DNA of 64,000 nucleotides from Catenovulum sediminis (GTDB lineage Bacteria; Pseudomonadota; Gammaproteobacteria; Enterobacterales; Alteromonadaceae). Location of the stretch: assembly GCF_040270295.1 (NCBI RefSeq), contig NZ_JBELOE010000060.1. One strand, 5' to 3'. The position numbers were made by a program, and so were the translations under genes. Below, piece by piece: positions 8,942 through 17,887 of this stretch. Below the pieces are notes generated by a model that ran no database searches, was not told the DNA's origin, and saw only the letters and a list, made by a program, of their open reading frames with translations. Position 1 is the stretch's first letter. Each line of letters opens with the position of its first letter.

Positions 8942-9937
8942 ATGAGCAATATCAGAGAAGTTGCGAAACGCGCCGGTGTTTCAATAGCAACCGTTTCACG
9001 TGCCTTTACCAACCCAGATAAAGTATCAAAAAATAGCCTTAAAAAGGTAATGGATGCGGTTGATGAAGTGGGCTATCGTCCAAATATGATGGCTCGCAAT
9101 TTTCGCTCAACAAAATCATACGCTGTTGTTGTATTAGTACCGGATTTTGCCAACTTATTTTTCACCAAAGTCATTCGTGCAATTCAGGAAACAGGCTTAA
9201 AACACGGTTACAATATCTTATTGGGAGAAACTCGCGATTCTAAAGAACGTGAGGCGGATTATTTAAAGCTGGTTGAAACAAGACAGGCTGACGGCGTCAT
9301 TCAACTCAGCCCACATATCCCCGAGCAAGAACTTTTACCTCATCCGCATATTCATGCTGTTGCAGCCTGTGGCGCTTGTGACACGCCTTATACTTCTGTG
9401 CGGATGGATCATATATCTGCTGCAAAATCGATTGTGAATTATTTAATTTCAATGGGCCATCGCAAAATTGCTTGTATTTCAGGTTTAGCAGACAACCCGC
9501 ACAGCCGTGACCGTTTAGTCGGTTATAAACAAGCTTTAGAAGAAGCGGGTATCGAGTTTAATGAAACATTGATATTTGAAGGTAACTTCACCATGGCATC
9601 CGGCCATGATGCTGGTGATTATTACGCTCAATTAGACGAAAAGCCCAGTGCCATCTTCTCGATGAATGACGACATGGCAATTGGTGCGATTAAATCATTT
9701 AAGGAGCATGGTATTCGTGTACCACAAGATATTTCAATTACCGGTTTTGATGACTTGGACTTTGCAACTTATACCGACCCGGCACTGACAACCATTCGTC
9801 AACCTGCTGAAGAGATGGGTAAAAAAGCAATGCAACTTTTATTGCAAATATTAGACGGTAAAAACCCCGCACAGCAAGAATTTATTCTTAAACACGAGTT
9901 TGTGTTAAGAGACAGTGTCCTGCCATACAAGGGCTAG
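8942..9937 (+). CDS. LacI-family transcriptional regulator of the mannan locus
   Basis: The 331-residue protein begins with a LacI helix-turn-helix and hinge (NIREVAKRAGVSIATVSRAF, then VGYRPNMMARNFRS). A periplasmic-binding-like ligand domain runs from about residue 60 to the end (YAVVVLVPDFANLFF, SAIFSMNDDMAIGAI, SITGFDDLDFATYTDPALTT). It resembles the CytR/PurR branch. It is the only LacI regulator in the window and lies amid mannan genes preceded by a common palindrome, so it probably represses them until a mannan-derived sugar binds. The inducer is unknown. The link between this protein and the palindrome is inference. Confidence 0.92.
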   Translation: MSNIREVAKRAGVSIATVSRAFTNPDKVSKNSLKKVMDAVDEVGYRPNMMARNFRSTKSYAVVVLVPDFANLFFTKVIRAIQETGLKHGYNILLGETRDSKEREADYLKLVETRQADGVIQLSPHIPEQELLPHPHIHAVAACGACDTPYTSVRMDHISAAKSIVNYLISMGHRKIACISGLADNPHSRDRLVGYKQALEEAGIEFNETLIFEGNFTMASGHDAGDYYAQLDEKPSAIFSMNDDMAIGAIKSFKEHGIRVPQDISITGFDDLDFATYTDPALTTIRQPAEEMGKKAMQLLLQILDGKNPAQQEFILKHEFVLRDSVLPYKG

Positions 9938-9958
9938 CGTTACCCCTTGTGTTGACAG

Positions 9959-9987
9959 ACATATAACGCGAATACCGCGCTATATGT
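9959..9987. terminator. Stem-loop between convergent lacI and manA
   Basis: A 7-bp stem ACATATA/TATATGT encloses a smaller GCG/CGC stem. No clear U-tract follows on either strand, so its use as a bidirectional terminator is tentative. It lies 22 bp after the lacI stop. Confidence 0.35.
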
Positions 9988-10084
9988 TTAGAGCTCGCTT
10001 TCTCCACCCGACTGTATAAGCATCTGGATATCCGTACTTGGATATCGAAAGCACCCAGATATAAGCAGCAAAGATTTTAAAGCA

Positions 10085-11266
10085 TTATAAGCAAGTATAC
10101 ACCCGCGCCACTTTTGTATTTGTGCCAGTTAATGTTTGTGGTTCGAGACTCGCAGGCCATAAAAATGATTCGCCCTGAGCAAAAATTTCACCGCTTACCG
10201 CGACCTGCCCTTCTACTACAAAATACAACTCAACCCCTTCACTGGAGCCTGTAAGATATTCATTTTCTTCATTAAGCATTAATAGTTCAAACTGAAAATC
10301 GGGACAAGGAATATCAAATATACGTACATTCTTTTCAACCCGCCCTTGTTGCACCTCAATTTGATTGGCTTGTGAAGTATACTGGGTTACTTTAACAAGC
10401 TCTGCTCTGTCCATGTATTTTTGTGTTAAACCACCGCGCAATACATTGTCAGAATTCGCCATAATTTCAATGCCCGTTCCTTTCAGATATGCATGTGGGC
10501 AACCAGCTCCCAAAAATATTGCCTGACCCGGAGATAACTCAAAAAGATTTAAAATCAATGGAAAAAAGATCCCTGAGTCAACACCATAAAGTTGATATAA
10601 CTGGTACAACCAAGACAAAGCGTTATCATCGGATTGTTGTGCAATTTGTACCGCATACCCAACATAGTCCGTTAACAGTTCACCATCCAGATACAATAAC
10701 CAATGATAAAAAGCTTCAATATCCTGCGCACTCCCTGATTTAATGCGAAAAGCCCATTTATCAAAATCTGGATGCTGCAAGGTCAATAGCGATTCAGCGA
10801 GTGCCTCATTAGTTCGAAAACCCGCCATCGCATAAAAAGGGGTCAGCGCGTAAATCAGTTCAGGCTTATGATTGTCATCTTTATAATTACAGTTTTGACT
10901 CTGTGCGGTTATACCCGCGGCCCGCTCTTTTTTAAAACCACTTTGCGCCTGAGCTTTACTGGGATGAACCTGAATAGAAAGCGCTTTACGAGCGGACAAT
11001 ATCTTAAATAAATACGGTAATGTATTGTCCATACTTGCAGCATGCGCACCTAATATAAGTTTGGGTTGCTGGCGGATCAGTTCATTTAAAGATTGACCAC
11101 TATCAGCCACCATTGACGGTGCATTCGGATGTGCACCAACCCATAACTCTGCTAAAGGTAAATCTGTATCTGGTTTGTCGATTCCCAATATTGCTGGAAT
11201 ATCGTTATAAGTACCCCAATCATAATTTTGAAATTGATTGTTCAGTCTTAATGGTTTTGAAAACAT
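10085..11266 (-). CDS. manA: Mannose-6-phosphate isomerase, type I
   Basis: The 393-residue protein shows the type I zinc phosphomannose isomerase pattern: NYDWGTYNDIP at the N-terminus, LAELWVGAHPNAPS, the zinc-site region KALSIQVHPSKAQAQ, NHKPELIYAL, FLGAGCPHAYLKGTGIEIMANSDNVLRGGLT. It interconverts mannose-6-phosphate and fructose-6-phosphate in the cytoplasm and would feed mannose from mannan into glycolysis. It is the last gene of the sugar porter-hexokinase-manA run, 93 bp after the hexokinase gene, but has its own operator 47 bp before its ATG, so separate control is likely. Confidence 0.95.
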   Translation of the reverse strand: MFSKPLRLNNQFQNYDWGTYNDIPAILGIDKPDTDLPLAELWVGAHPNAPSMVADSGQSLNELIRQQPKLILGAHAASMDNTLPYLFKILSARKALSIQVHPSKAQAQSGFKKERAAGITAQSQNCNYKDDNHKPELIYALTPFYAMAGFRTNEALAESLLTLQHPDFDKWAFRIKSGSAQDIEAFYHWLLYLDGELLTDYVGYAVQIAQQSDDNALSWLYQLYQLYGVDSGIFFPLILNLFELSPGQAIFLGAGCPHAYLKGTGIEIMANSDNVLRGGLTQKYMDRAELVKVTQYTSQANQIEVQQGRVEKNVRIFDIPCPDFQFELLMLNEENEYLTGSSEGVELYFVVEGQVAVSGEIFAQGESFLWPASLEPQTLTGTNTKVARVYTCL

Positions 11267-11312
11267 CTTATTCTTTCTCTACTCATTTAAATACAAAAAT
11301 GGCTAAACACAT

Positions 11313-11326
11313 AGTAACCGGTTACA
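11313..11326. promoter_or_regulatory. Putative LacI operator before manA
   Basis: AGTAACCGGTTACA matches the palindrome TGTAACCGGTTACA at 13 of 14 positions, with a perfect inner 12-bp palindrome GTAACCGGTTAC. It lies 47 bp upstream of the manA ATG. Confidence 0.78.
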
Positions 11327-11359
11327 AAAAATTGGATAAAAAAACCGTAAAAATGGGGT

Positions 11360-12577
11360 TTATTGACAAGCAAGCGCTGCTATTGCTGAGCCAAGCAAAT
11401 TTGCTTGCGCTACCCGAGTCAGCTCAACTTGTATATCGCTTCTAATGGATTTATTCAGCAAGTTTTTTAATTCGTCTTCTACCAACTGACAATAAGGGCC
11501 TAAAACACTAGTAGAATGAAACAAACCACCTTCGCAGACAATGCGGATATGCCTTACCTGATAGTCAATTTTTTTACGGTAATGATTGATCAACCCTAAT
11601 AACTGCGCAGCAACAAGCTGGGTCGAGCGTTTTAATAAACTCAGCGCCGCATTACGATAATCACAATCACTCGGTTGTTTGTCGATAAACTCAACCAGCC
11701 CTTTTGCACCTGATTCAGCATCAAAGTCTAACTCACTGAATGCTGCTTTAAAGATCCGCCCCAGATACATCCCGGATACCGCTTTTTCAAATCTCTGTAA
11801 GCCTGGGTTTTCTGAAGTTTTGTCAACAATGTCATCGAATGCGGTTAAATGTGGTGGATTAAAATTGCCAGACTCCAAATTAACAGGCAGGCGATGATGA
11901 GCATATGCTTGTTTTTGTATAGCTGACAGTTTCCCGATACGGTCAACCGGATACAAGCCTGCGATATTCGAGCCCGTTCCGGCAATGACTCCAAAATAGG
12001 CATCCGATGGGGTTAAGGTTAATCCGGCTAATAGGCTGGCTACAGTGTCATTAATGACTGCAACCGTATTTATGCTTTTCCCATATTCATTTTCAATATA
12101 TTGCGTTAGTAGCGATCCGACAGGCTGTTCTTCCATGCCATCCACTTTCACACCTTTTGTCCAGTTAACTAACTTCGCATCACCCGATGGTAAACTTTGT
12201 GTTGGATATGAAAAGCAATAACCCAGTAAATTTTGCTGGTTTAAATACGGTTCTAACAGCTTAGCTTGCACGGCCAGAAAGTGATTCTTGCCAAAATCAA
12301 CACCTCTTTTCCAAGGTACTTGGGTTTCACAAACCTGTTTGATAGTGGTTAATCCGTCCGCGTTTATAACAACTTTACTGGCGCGTAGATTTGAACCACC
12401 TAAATCTAATACACAAACCTCACCACTTTTGATCTGCTCGGTTATTGGTGTGTAAGCCGGTAAGCATTTTAATTCTTGCTGCGTGTCCTTCAACCCTTGC
12501 TCGATACAGCTTTCAAACGCATTGGCTATTTCATGAAGTTGGGTAGAGCTCAGCTCAAAATTAAATTTAGCGGTCAT
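11360..12577 (-). CDS. Eukaryotic-type hexokinase
   Basis: The 405-residue protein resembles eukaryotic hexokinases rather than bacterial ROK or Glk kinases. Seen in order: LDLGGSNLRASKV (phosphate 1 loop), YCFSYPTQSLPSGDAKLVNWTKGV (the sugar-binding FSFP and WTKG motifs), VAVINDTVASLLAG (catalytic Asp), GTGSNIAG (adenosine-side loop), and FEKAVSGMYLGRI. It should phosphorylate glucose and mannose at C6 with ATP in the cytoplasm. Its ATG overlaps the TGA of the upstream sugar porter gene (ATGA, 12574-12577), so uptake and phosphorylation are coupled, with ManA following. Sugar specificity cannot be told from sequence. Confidence 0.85.
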   Translation of the reverse strand: MTAKFNFELSSTQLHEIANAFESCIEQGLKDTQQELKCLPAYTPITEQIKSGEVCVLDLGGSNLRASKVVINADGLTTIKQVCETQVPWKRGVDFGKNHFLAVQAKLLEPYLNQQNLLGYCFSYPTQSLPSGDAKLVNWTKGVKVDGMEEQPVGSLLTQYIENEYGKSINTVAVINDTVASLLAGLTLTPSDAYFGVIAGTGSNIAGLYPVDRIGKLSAIQKQAYAHHRLPVNLESGNFNPPHLTAFDDIVDKTSENPGLQRFEKAVSGMYLGRIFKAAFSELDFDAESGAKGLVEFIDKQPSDCDYRNAALSLLKRSTQLVAAQLLGLINHYRKKIDYQVRHIRIVCEGGLFHSTSVLGPYCQLVEDELKNLLNKSIRSDIQVELTRVAQANLLGSAIAALACQ

Positions 12578-13929
12578 GCTTTAACCTCGCGCACTGTCTC
12601 CGAATCCAATGCTTGAACGCTCAAGTCTTCCGCAATATTTTCTAAACTGCGCCCTTTGGTTTCCGGCATCCAATAAATGACAAATAACAGCTGCAACAAC
12701 ATCATGCCTGCAAAAAAACCAAATATAGAGTGAACAGAAAAAACACTCAGCGCAGTTGGCATAACTAACGTTATCAATGCGGCAAACACCCAATGGGTTC
12801 CACAGCCAATCGCTTGTCCTGCTGAGCGCACCGAGTTTGGAAATATCTCGGCGATAAATACCCATATGACAGCACCCTGGCCAATTGCATGTGAAGCAAT
12901 AAAAGCAAACACAGCAAGTACGACAACCAAGCCAGAAGAGTTGCTATAAAACGCCCAGGTAACCACTAACAAGGATACAATGTACCCAATAGAGCCAAAT
13001 AACATCAGAGATTTACGTCCGACTTTATCTATTAAATAAATGCCGGCCATGGTAAATAACAAATTGACCAAGCCAATGCCAGCTGAAGACAACAAAGCAG
13101 CACTCGTATCCAAACCAGCTAGATTAAATACCCGCGGTGCAAAATAGATAATGAAATTGATACCAGACATCTGATTAAAAAATGCGATCAGAAAGGCCAA
13201 TAAAATGGGCCATCTAAAATTTTTCTGCCAGATTGAATGTGCATGTGTCGCCACTTTTTCGTGTCGGATGGCTTGTATAATTTTGTCTGCGTTTGTTTCC
13301 CCCAAGTCATTCAATGTTTTTTTGGCGCCCTGCTCGTCCGCTTTAAACAACAATAACCAACGTGGACTTTCGGGGATTTTAACCAACAGAATAAGAAAAA
13401 TGGCAGCTGGTATAATTTCTACGCCTAACATCCAGCGCCAGTCTGCAGTGGTTGTGCCAGCAATTAAATAGTTAGATAAGAACGCAAATAAAATGCCAAA
13501 CACGAGCTGAAACTGATACAAGGCAACGAGCCGGCCACGATGTTTAGCAGGTGCGATTTCTGAGATGTATGCGGGTACCGCGATCGAAGATGCGCCAACG
13601 CCAAGCCCACCTAAAAACCGAAATACTGAAAACGAATAAGGGTCGAGAGCAAAAGCCGATCCTATCGCTGAAATTAAATAAAGCGCACCAACAATCAACA
13701 AGGTTTTTTTACGCCCTAAACGATCACAGGGCCATTTCGCACACAATGCACCAATAACAGTCCCCCATAACGCTGAAGACATTATAAAAGCACCGTGAAA
13801 AAATGGACTGGTTTGCCATTCTTCCTGAATCAGCGCATCTGCGCCTGATATCACAGCGGTATCAAAACCGAACAAAAATCCAGCTACGGCCACGGTGACC
13901 GCCCAAAACATTAAATTCCGCATATTCAA
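12574..13929 (-). CDS. MFS sugar:proton symporter (sugar porter family)
   Basis: The 451-residue protein has 12 predicted transmembrane helices and sugar porter signatures: GFLFGFDTAVISGA in helix 1, DRLGRKKTLL in loop 2-3, PAYISEIAPAKHRGRLVALYQ (the PESPR partner region), IPESPRWLL, and PETKGRSLENI at the C-terminus. Such proteins import glucose, mannose, xylose or similar hexoses with protons. It is first in an operon with the hexokinase (4-bp overlap) and manA. An operator lies 29 bp before its start. Free mannose or glucose is the likely substrate, judged from its partners. Confidence 0.9.
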   Translation of the reverse strand: MNMRNLMFWAVTVAVAGFLFGFDTAVISGADALIQEEWQTSPFFHGAFIMSSALWGTVIGALCAKWPCDRLGRKKTLLIVGALYLISAIGSAFALDPYSFSVFRFLGGLGVGASSIAVPAYISEIAPAKHRGRLVALYQFQLVFGILFAFLSNYLIAGTTTADWRWMLGVEIIPAAIFLILLVKIPESPRWLLLFKADEQGAKKTLNDLGETNADKIIQAIRHEKVATHAHSIWQKNFRWPILLAFLIAFFNQMSGINFIIYFAPRVFNLAGLDTSAALLSSAGIGLVNLLFTMAGIYLIDKVGRKSLMLFGSIGYIVSLLVVTWAFYSNSSGLVVVLAVFAFIASHAIGQGAVIWVFIAEIFPNSVRSAGQAIGCGTHWVFAALITLVMPTALSVFSVHSIFGFFAGMMLLQLLFVIYWMPETKGRSLENIAEDLSVQALDSETVREVKA

Positions 13930-13957
13930 TCTCTATACATTTCATCAACATTTAAAA

Positions 13958-13971
13958 TGTAACCGGTATTA
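13958..13971. promoter_or_regulatory. Putative LacI operator before the sugar porter
   Basis: TGTAACCGGTATTA: the left half is perfect and the right half keeps GGT. It lies 29 bp upstream of the start codon. The divergent 565-bp gap to the GH26 gene (13930-14493) holds this and two more sites and is otherwise AT-rich without genes. Confidence 0.65.
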
Positions 13972-14173
13972 TACTAAAAGTACATAGGTGCAAATGTTTT
14001 TTTCGGAATCCAGTTCTTGTCAACATCACTTTCAATAAAGTTGAGAAGATAAAATTTAGTCATTATTCGACGATGTGATGTTAATTAATTGAATCGATAG
14101 CTTTGTTTTAATCTATATTTCGTGCAAAAAATCGTAGAAGAAAACGCTAAAAGGCACATAATAGGACCAAATT

Positions 14174-14187
14174 GCATATCGGTTACA
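14174..14187. promoter_or_regulatory. Operator-like half-site in the sugar porter-GH26 gap
   Basis: GCATATCGGTTACA: only the right half (GGTTACA) is perfect. It sits between the two better sites of the divergent region and may be an auxiliary site for looping, or chance. Confidence 0.35.
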
Positions 14188-14360
14188 TTTTAATATATCT
14201 ATATAAATCATCGGTTTATTATTTTTTTGGGAAATTATTATTAAAAAATGTAATAATATTGTTGATAAAACTTCATCATTGCCTTAGGATTTAATCTAAA
14301 TTGTTTGCGAGTATTGAATTTGGTTGTATTAATCACTTCGCAAAATTTTCTATCTCTAAA

Positions 14361-14374
14361 TGTAACCGGTTCAA
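14361..14374. promoter_or_regulatory. Putative LacI operator before the GH26 mannanase
   Basis: TGTAACCGGTTCAA: the left half is perfect, with 12 of 14 positions matching. It lies about 120 bp upstream of the chosen GH26 start. Confidence 0.65.
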
Positions 14375-14493
14375 ATTGGTAGCAAATAGATAGCTAAATA
14401 AAAAATATAGTTTGTAAAAAAAATGAAACGCTTTTGCGTTTCATCAAAAAGCAAACATACTTTATTTCAACATACATACTTACGAGGTTTGAT

Positions 14494-17400
14494 ATGACAT
14501 CGCCATTCAACAAGAAACCATTAGTTACAATGGTCTCTGCCGTTTTACTGGCTGGACTGAATACCGCTTGTGTAGAAGAAGGCAGTGTTAATGCCGACAG
14601 CGCTCAATATACACCTGAAGAAAGACCATTAGGCGTCATCGCAGGCGCTGACATTGAGCAGTCACCCGGAGAGATGGTCACGGTAGCCGGACGTTTAGTG
14701 GGCACAGTGACCGATCAATCATTACGCTGGACGCAAATCGCCGGCAGCCCGATAACCATTGCAGACAACACAAAAGGTACGTTGACATTCGAAGCGCCAG
14801 AAGTAGATGGGTTAGAGGTTTTCAAATTTAAAATTGAAGCGCTTGATAAAGATGGCAATGTTATCGTAGATGAAAACAATGAAGAGATGACCGATGAAGT
14901 CACTGTTACCATCTTCAATGTTTCTCTAGTTCAAACACTTGAAGCTGAAGATGCATCCATTGCCGAGCTTGTTGGTAGTGCACAAATTGTGCAAGCGGGT
15001 GATGATCATTATTTACAAGGTGCCTCAGGCGATGCACACACAGCTGATATCGTACCCGGCGCTGCAGTTAAATATACGCTTAATTTAAAGGCAGAAGAAG
15101 CGGCTTATTATGCAGTCTTTCTACGCTATGCGATCCCTGCCGATTATGGTGGGAAAGTCGGTATGGTTACAGTAAATGGCGTTCCAACTGAATTAGAACT
15201 TAATGCAACCGGTTCTTTTCAAGATGTCAGAGTGGGTGTATTTAATTTAACAGAGGGCCAAAACATTATTGAAGTCGGTGGTGGCTGGAATTACTACCGC
15301 GTTGACAATGTTCAGCTGAAACCCGCTGCGCCACCTGCAACGCCTGATACAATATTACCTAAGCTAGTAAATGAAAACGCGACAGATCCAACTGTAAAAT
15401 TAATGGAATTTTTAGTTGCGAGTTACGGCGAAAAAACCCTTTCAGGCCAAGCTGAATTTCCAACTAATGATGGCAGTAAAAATGAACTGGTCGATTTTGC
15501 TAAAATAAAAGCTGCAACCACGGATGACTTACCGGCAATCGTTGAATTTGACTTAATGGAATATTCTTCTAGCCGAGTTGCTAAAGGCGCCAAACCCGGA
15601 ACACTCAGCGAAGATGCAATCGAAGCGCACAACAATGAAAATGTCATTGTCGGTATGGCATGGCACTGGAATGCCCCCACTAAACTAAAAGATGGTTCCG
15701 GTAACGAAGCATGGAACCGGGGTTTTTATACTGAAGCGACAGATTTTGACTTAGCTGCAGCTTTAGCAGATAAAGAGAGTGATGATTACAAAGCGCTGAT
15801 TGCCGATATCGATATTATTGCGACAGAGCTGGCCAAATTTGCCGACGCAGATATTCCTGTTTTATGGCGTCCTATCCACGAAGCTGAAGGTGAATGGTTC
15901 TGGTGGGGTGCTTCAGGTGCTGACGCGTTTAAAGAGCTTTGGCAGATCATGTACGACCGCTTAACCACCCAACACAATTTAAACAACTTAATTTGGGTAT
16001 ATACGGGCGCAGGTTCGCTTGACGAAAACTGGTATCCGGGTGATGAAATGGTCGATATCGTCGGTTATGACGGTTACGATGGCGTTAACGACGACAACCC
16101 ATTTTCAGGTCAGTTTGCAACTCTATTAGATCGTTTCAATGGCAAAAAACTGATCGCGATCACTGAAACCGGTTCAGTTCCTGACGTGGCTAAAATGCAT
16201 GCGGCTAATGCTTGGTGGGCATATTTTGTCACCTGGTATTCACGAGAATGGAACCAATATGGACCGGGTAACATGGATGCAGCCATAGTTGATGAAAACT
16301 ATGCATTCGAAAATGTAATTAACCTCGATGAAGTCCCTGGTGGTGTTGAACCACAAGAAGCTGGCACTTACAGCGACTTTGAAATGTCAACTCACAATTG
16401 GGAAGCACAGGTAAGCTGGTCACCGACTACCGGCTTGTATGCTGCTAACGATTGGGCGGCAGACGGCGCGCATTCACTGATATTACGTAAAGACTTAAAA
16501 GCAGAATTTGATGCAGCCGGAAAACTGGATAATATCGTTTTCCAAACTTATCCGGTCGACGGAATAGACGTTAGCGGACAAAAACAAATCAACGTCTATG
16601 TAAAATCACTCGGTGCTGGCGACAATGTGACTGCTCACATTTTCTGGAAAAGTGACAGTGAAAGTTGGCCTGCAGGTGTCGCGGTTACAAACGATAGTGT
16701 TGTTAAATTAACCTCAAGTTTAACCGAATTACCAGATGGTTCTGCTGTTGATATCAGCAACTTAAGTGGTTTAGGTGTACGTTTTGAGGGCTTGGATACT
16801 GCTTCAACAAATGCCACTTTCTATATTGATAGAATAGAGCTGGTTGATGGTGATGACAAAGTGTCAAGCTTATATACTTTTGAGCCAGACGTTTCGCCTT
16901 GGCATGGTCAAGTGAACTGGGGCACAACAAGTGGTGCAACCTTCACGACAGATTATGCAAAAAATGGTGTTCGTTCATTGGCGATGTACAAAGACTTAAC
17001 GGCTTATGAAGCTGTCGAGAACGTCGTTTTACAAGCCTATCCTGAAGGCGGTGTAAATGTAACAGATTACAGCAGCATTAAAGTATCCGTAGCATCGATG
17101 AATGTTGGTGATGCCAGCAATGCGCATATATTTTATAAAGCAGCAGATGGTATCGAAAGCTGGCCTGCAGCAACCAACCTAGTTGATGGAAAAGCTGAAC
17201 TCTCGATAGATTTAACAGACCGAGTAGACGCAGACGACAACCCAGTCACGTTAAGCACAATTAACGGTTTGGGTGTCCGCTTCCAAGGTTTAACCGCTTC
17301 AGAAAATGCAATGCTTGCGATAGATGATATTAAGTTAGTAAAAGCAGATGCGAGCGAAAAGTTGATTTATGGCTTTGAAAACACCGGTGCTTGGGAATTC

Positions 17401-17808
17401 CAAGTGAACTGGTCACCTGCCGCTGGCATTCATCTTTCAAGCGACTGGATGAGTTCAGGCAAAATGTCATTGGCGGGTAAAACGCAATTGGCAGACGGGG
17501 ATGATAATATTATCCTGCAAACTTATCCTGCCGACGGCATAAAACTCGGTAACGTTACGACATTAAAAGTAACAGCGCACGCTACCGATTCAGGTGCCAG
17601 CACACAGGTCATGTTATTCGCTAAAGACGAAAACGATAACTGGAAAGATTCCGGCGCTGTCGATTTAGCCGCAAACGGTACTGAACTTACGCTGGACTTA
17701 ACCCAATTTAACAGCACACAGCTGAACGGGTTTGGTGTCAGGTTTATAAACCCTGATAACAGCACCACAGAATCAAGCTTTTTTGTGGACAACGTAAGAT
17801 TCGAATAA
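14494..17808 (+). CDS. GH26 beta-mannanase, secreted lipoprotein-like, with CBM35-like module and three C-terminal repeat modules
   Basis: I chose ATG 14494 because ACGAGG lies 7 bases before it and a signal sequence ending LNTAC (Cys26, probable lipidation site) follows at once; the upstream ATG at 14434 lacks this. The protein is 1104 residues. Residues about 35-140 look Ig-like. Residues 142-279 look like CBM35 (LEAEDASIAELVGSAQ, WNYYRVDNVQL). GH26 spans about 285-615, with acid/base E463 in RPIHEAEGEWFWWG and nucleophile E558 in IAITETG. Three related modules follow, starting near 622, 792 and 958 (DFEMSTHNWEAQVSW, TFEPDVSPWHGQVNW, GFENTGAWEFQVNW). These are beta-sandwich, likely carbohydrate-binding. 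It should cut beta-1,4-mannan at the cell surface; the TonB receptor gene lies 79 bp downstream. Confidence 0.92.
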   Translation: MTSPFNKKPLVTMVSAVLLAGLNTACVEEGSVNADSAQYTPEERPLGVIAGADIEQSPGEMVTVAGRLVGTVTDQSLRWTQIAGSPITIADNTKGTLTFEAPEVDGLEVFKFKIEALDKDGNVIVDENNEEMTDEVTVTIFNVSLVQTLEAEDASIAELVGSAQIVQAGDDHYLQGASGDAHTADIVPGAAVKYTLNLKAEEAAYYAVFLRYAIPADYGGKVGMVTVNGVPTELELNATGSFQDVRVGVFNLTEGQNIIEVGGGWNYYRVDNVQLKPAAPPATPDTILPKLVNENATDPTVKLMEFLVASYGEKTLSGQAEFPTNDGSKNELVDFAKIKAATTDDLPAIVEFDLMEYSSSRVAKGAKPGTLSEDAIEAHNNENVIVGMAWHWNAPTKLKDGSGNEAWNRGFYTEATDFDLAAALADKESDDYKALIADIDIIATELAKFADADIPVLWRPIHEAEGEWFWWGASGADAFKELWQIMYDRLTTQHNLNNLIWVYTGAGSLDENWYPGDEMVDIVGYDGYDGVNDDNPFSGQFATLLDRFNGKKLIAITETGSVPDVAKMHAANAWWAYFVTWYSREWNQYGPGNMDAAIVDENYAFENVINLDEVPGGVEPQEAGTYSDFEMSTHNWEAQVSWSPTTGLYAANDWAADGAHSLILRKDLKAEFDAAGKLDNIVFQTYPVDGIDVSGQKQINVYVKSLGAGDNVTAHIFWKSDSESWPAGVAVTNDSVVKLTSSLTELPDGSAVDISNLSGLGVRFEGLDTASTNATFYIDRIELVDGDDKVSSLYTFEPDVSPWHGQVNWGTTSGATFTTDYAKNGVRSLAMYKDLTAYEAVENVVLQAYPEGGVNVTDYSSIKVSVASMNVGDASNAHIFYKAADGIESWPAATNLVDGKAELSIDLTDRVDADDNPVTLSTINGLGVRFQGLTASENAMLAIDDIKLVKADASEKLIYGFENTGAWEFQVNWSPAAGIHLSSDWMSSGKMSLAGKTQLADGDDNIILQTYPADGIKLGNVTTLKVTAHATDSGASTQVMLFAKDENDNWKDSGAVDLAANGTELTLDLTQFNSTQLNGFGVRFINPDNSTTESSFFVDNVRFE

Positions 17809-17820
17809 TCCGCACTTTGC

Positions 17821-17851
17821 CGCGCAACCATAAAATTAAGGTGGTTGCGCG
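17821..17851 (+). promoter_or_regulatory. Stem-loop between the GH26 and TonB receptor genes
   Basis: A perfect 10-bp stem CGCGCAACCA/TGGTTGCGCG with an 11-base loop lies 13 bp after the GH26 stop. No U-tract follows, so it is more likely an mRNA stability or partial attenuation element than a full terminator. Confidence 0.5.
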
Positions 17852-17887
17852 AACAGAATATTTTGTAAAGAATTTGAGGTTAATAAC

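Noticed and set aside
15207..15216. CAACCGGTTC inside the GH26 gene
   Set aside because: It is in coding sequence and lacks both outer arms of the palindrome.
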